6,053 nt of DNA, from the NCBI GenBank assembly GCA_021849995.1, contig JAJZSC010000225.1, positions 1 to 6,053 of the forward strand, read 5' to 3'. The DNA comes from Bacillota bacterium (GTDB lineage: Bacteria > Bacillota > Desulfitobacteriia > Desulfitobacteriales > Desulfitobacteriaceae). This document shows positions 5,800-6,053 of the stretch, piece by piece. The notes below the pieces were generated by a model. That model did not search any database, had not been told where the DNA came from, and was given only the letters and a program-made list of their open reading frames with translations. The first letter of the stretch is position 1; each line of letters begins with the position of its first letter. Position numbers and translations under genes: made by a program.

Positions 5800-5829
5800 A
5801 TTATACTGGATGAAGTTGGGCTTAGTCAA
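5800..5829 (-). promoter_or_regulatory. Sigma-A promoter of rpsU-yqeY
   Basis: TTGACT (5824-5829) and a perfect TATAAT (5800-5805) are separated by 18 bp on the minus strand. Transcription should begin near 5793. No terminator is seen between the HIT gene stop and this promoter, so some read-through from the HIT gene is also possible. Confidence 0.85.
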
Positions 5830-5864
5830 GTTAGCTTTGCATCCTGCTTCAATTCATTTACATT

Positions 5865-6053
5865 TTAGCCTATTTTTGAACCAAGCATTTGACCCCCAAT
5901 TAAATGAAAATGCAAGTGACGAACAATCTGACCTCCATCGATTCCAATATTTGTGACTACCCTATAACCAGATTTAGAGATTTTTAATTCCTGTGCTAGT
6001 TTTTTGATTACTGTCAACATATGACCAATTAAACTCTCATCCTGAGCCTGGAT
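5865..6053 (-). CDS. HIT-family (HINT-type) nucleotide-binding protein, C-terminal 62 residues (cut by the right edge)
   Basis: The frame enters from the right edge and ends at a TAA (5865-5867). The visible part holds the C-terminal half of a histidine-triad protein; the family is usually about 113 residues long. Seen here: a helix ending KKLAQELKI, the conserved GYRVVTNIG strand, then GGQIVRHLHFHLIGG. That last stretch contains the H-x-H-x-H triad at visible residues 46, 48 and 50. HINT proteins are purine nucleotide phosphoramidases that act in the cytoplasm; the second triad His attacks the alpha-phosphate. The next residue after GG is Gln (GGQ), where many relatives have Arg (GGR), a minor difference. 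It lies immediately upstream of the rpsU promoter, as in many Clostridia. Confidence 0.93.
   Translation of the reverse strand: MQAQDESLIGHMLTVIKKLAQELKISKSGYRVVTNIGIDGGQIVRHLHFHLIGGQMLGSKIG

Noticed and set aside
4800..5829. Two promoters with the same TTGACT-18 bp-TATAAT layout, exactly 1000 bp apart
   Set aside because: The spacers and flanks differ, so this is two independent consensus-like sigma-A promoters and the distance is a coincidence rather than a duplication.

Overview
The window is an ordinary but informative piece of chromosome, probably from a spore-forming Bacillota in class Clostridia. The evidence is the gene set and order, the strong purine-rich Shine-Dalgarno sites, TTG and GTG starts, and a moderate to low GC content judged by eye. 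I cannot name a genus. A Peptococcaceae/Desulfotomaculum-like lineage is a guess from the order HIT, rpsU, yqeY, yqfC, yqfD, phoH, pgpH. Every gene I can support lies on the minus strand, so transcription runs from high to low coordinates.

From right to left, 5865-6053 is the C-terminal end of a HIT-family (HINT-type) protein. A sigma-A promoter at 5800-5829 then drives rpsU (bS21) and yqeY, which end at a strong hairpin at 5074-5102. The next 350 bases (4759-5109) hold no intact gene. They contain a decayed C-terminal scrap of what looks like a secreted beta-propeller-domain protein (about 4896-5066) and the promoter of the next gene. At 4300-4758 is a self-contained unit, with its own promoter, a GTG start and its own terminator. 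It encodes a 152-residue coiled-coil protein whose middle is built from a 21-bp tandem repeat.

The stretch 3974-4299 has that terminator, a doubtful 44-codon reading frame, and a candidate sigma-E promoter. Below it is a tight cluster: yqfC, yqfD (start overlapping the yqfC stop), phoH (20 bp later) and pgpH (10 bp later, cut by the left edge before its HD catalytic domain).

rpsU and yqeY belong to translation. yqfC and yqfD are sporulation-associated proteins that are sigma-E controlled in Bacillus. phoH is a P-loop ATPase linked to RNA metabolism, and pgpH is a membrane c-di-AMP phosphodiesterase. I found no previously undescribed multi-gene system. The main points for a second look are the beta-propeller pseudogene scrap, the recently expanded coiled-coil repeat, the unexplained small reading frame upstream of yqfC, and the start-site corrections.
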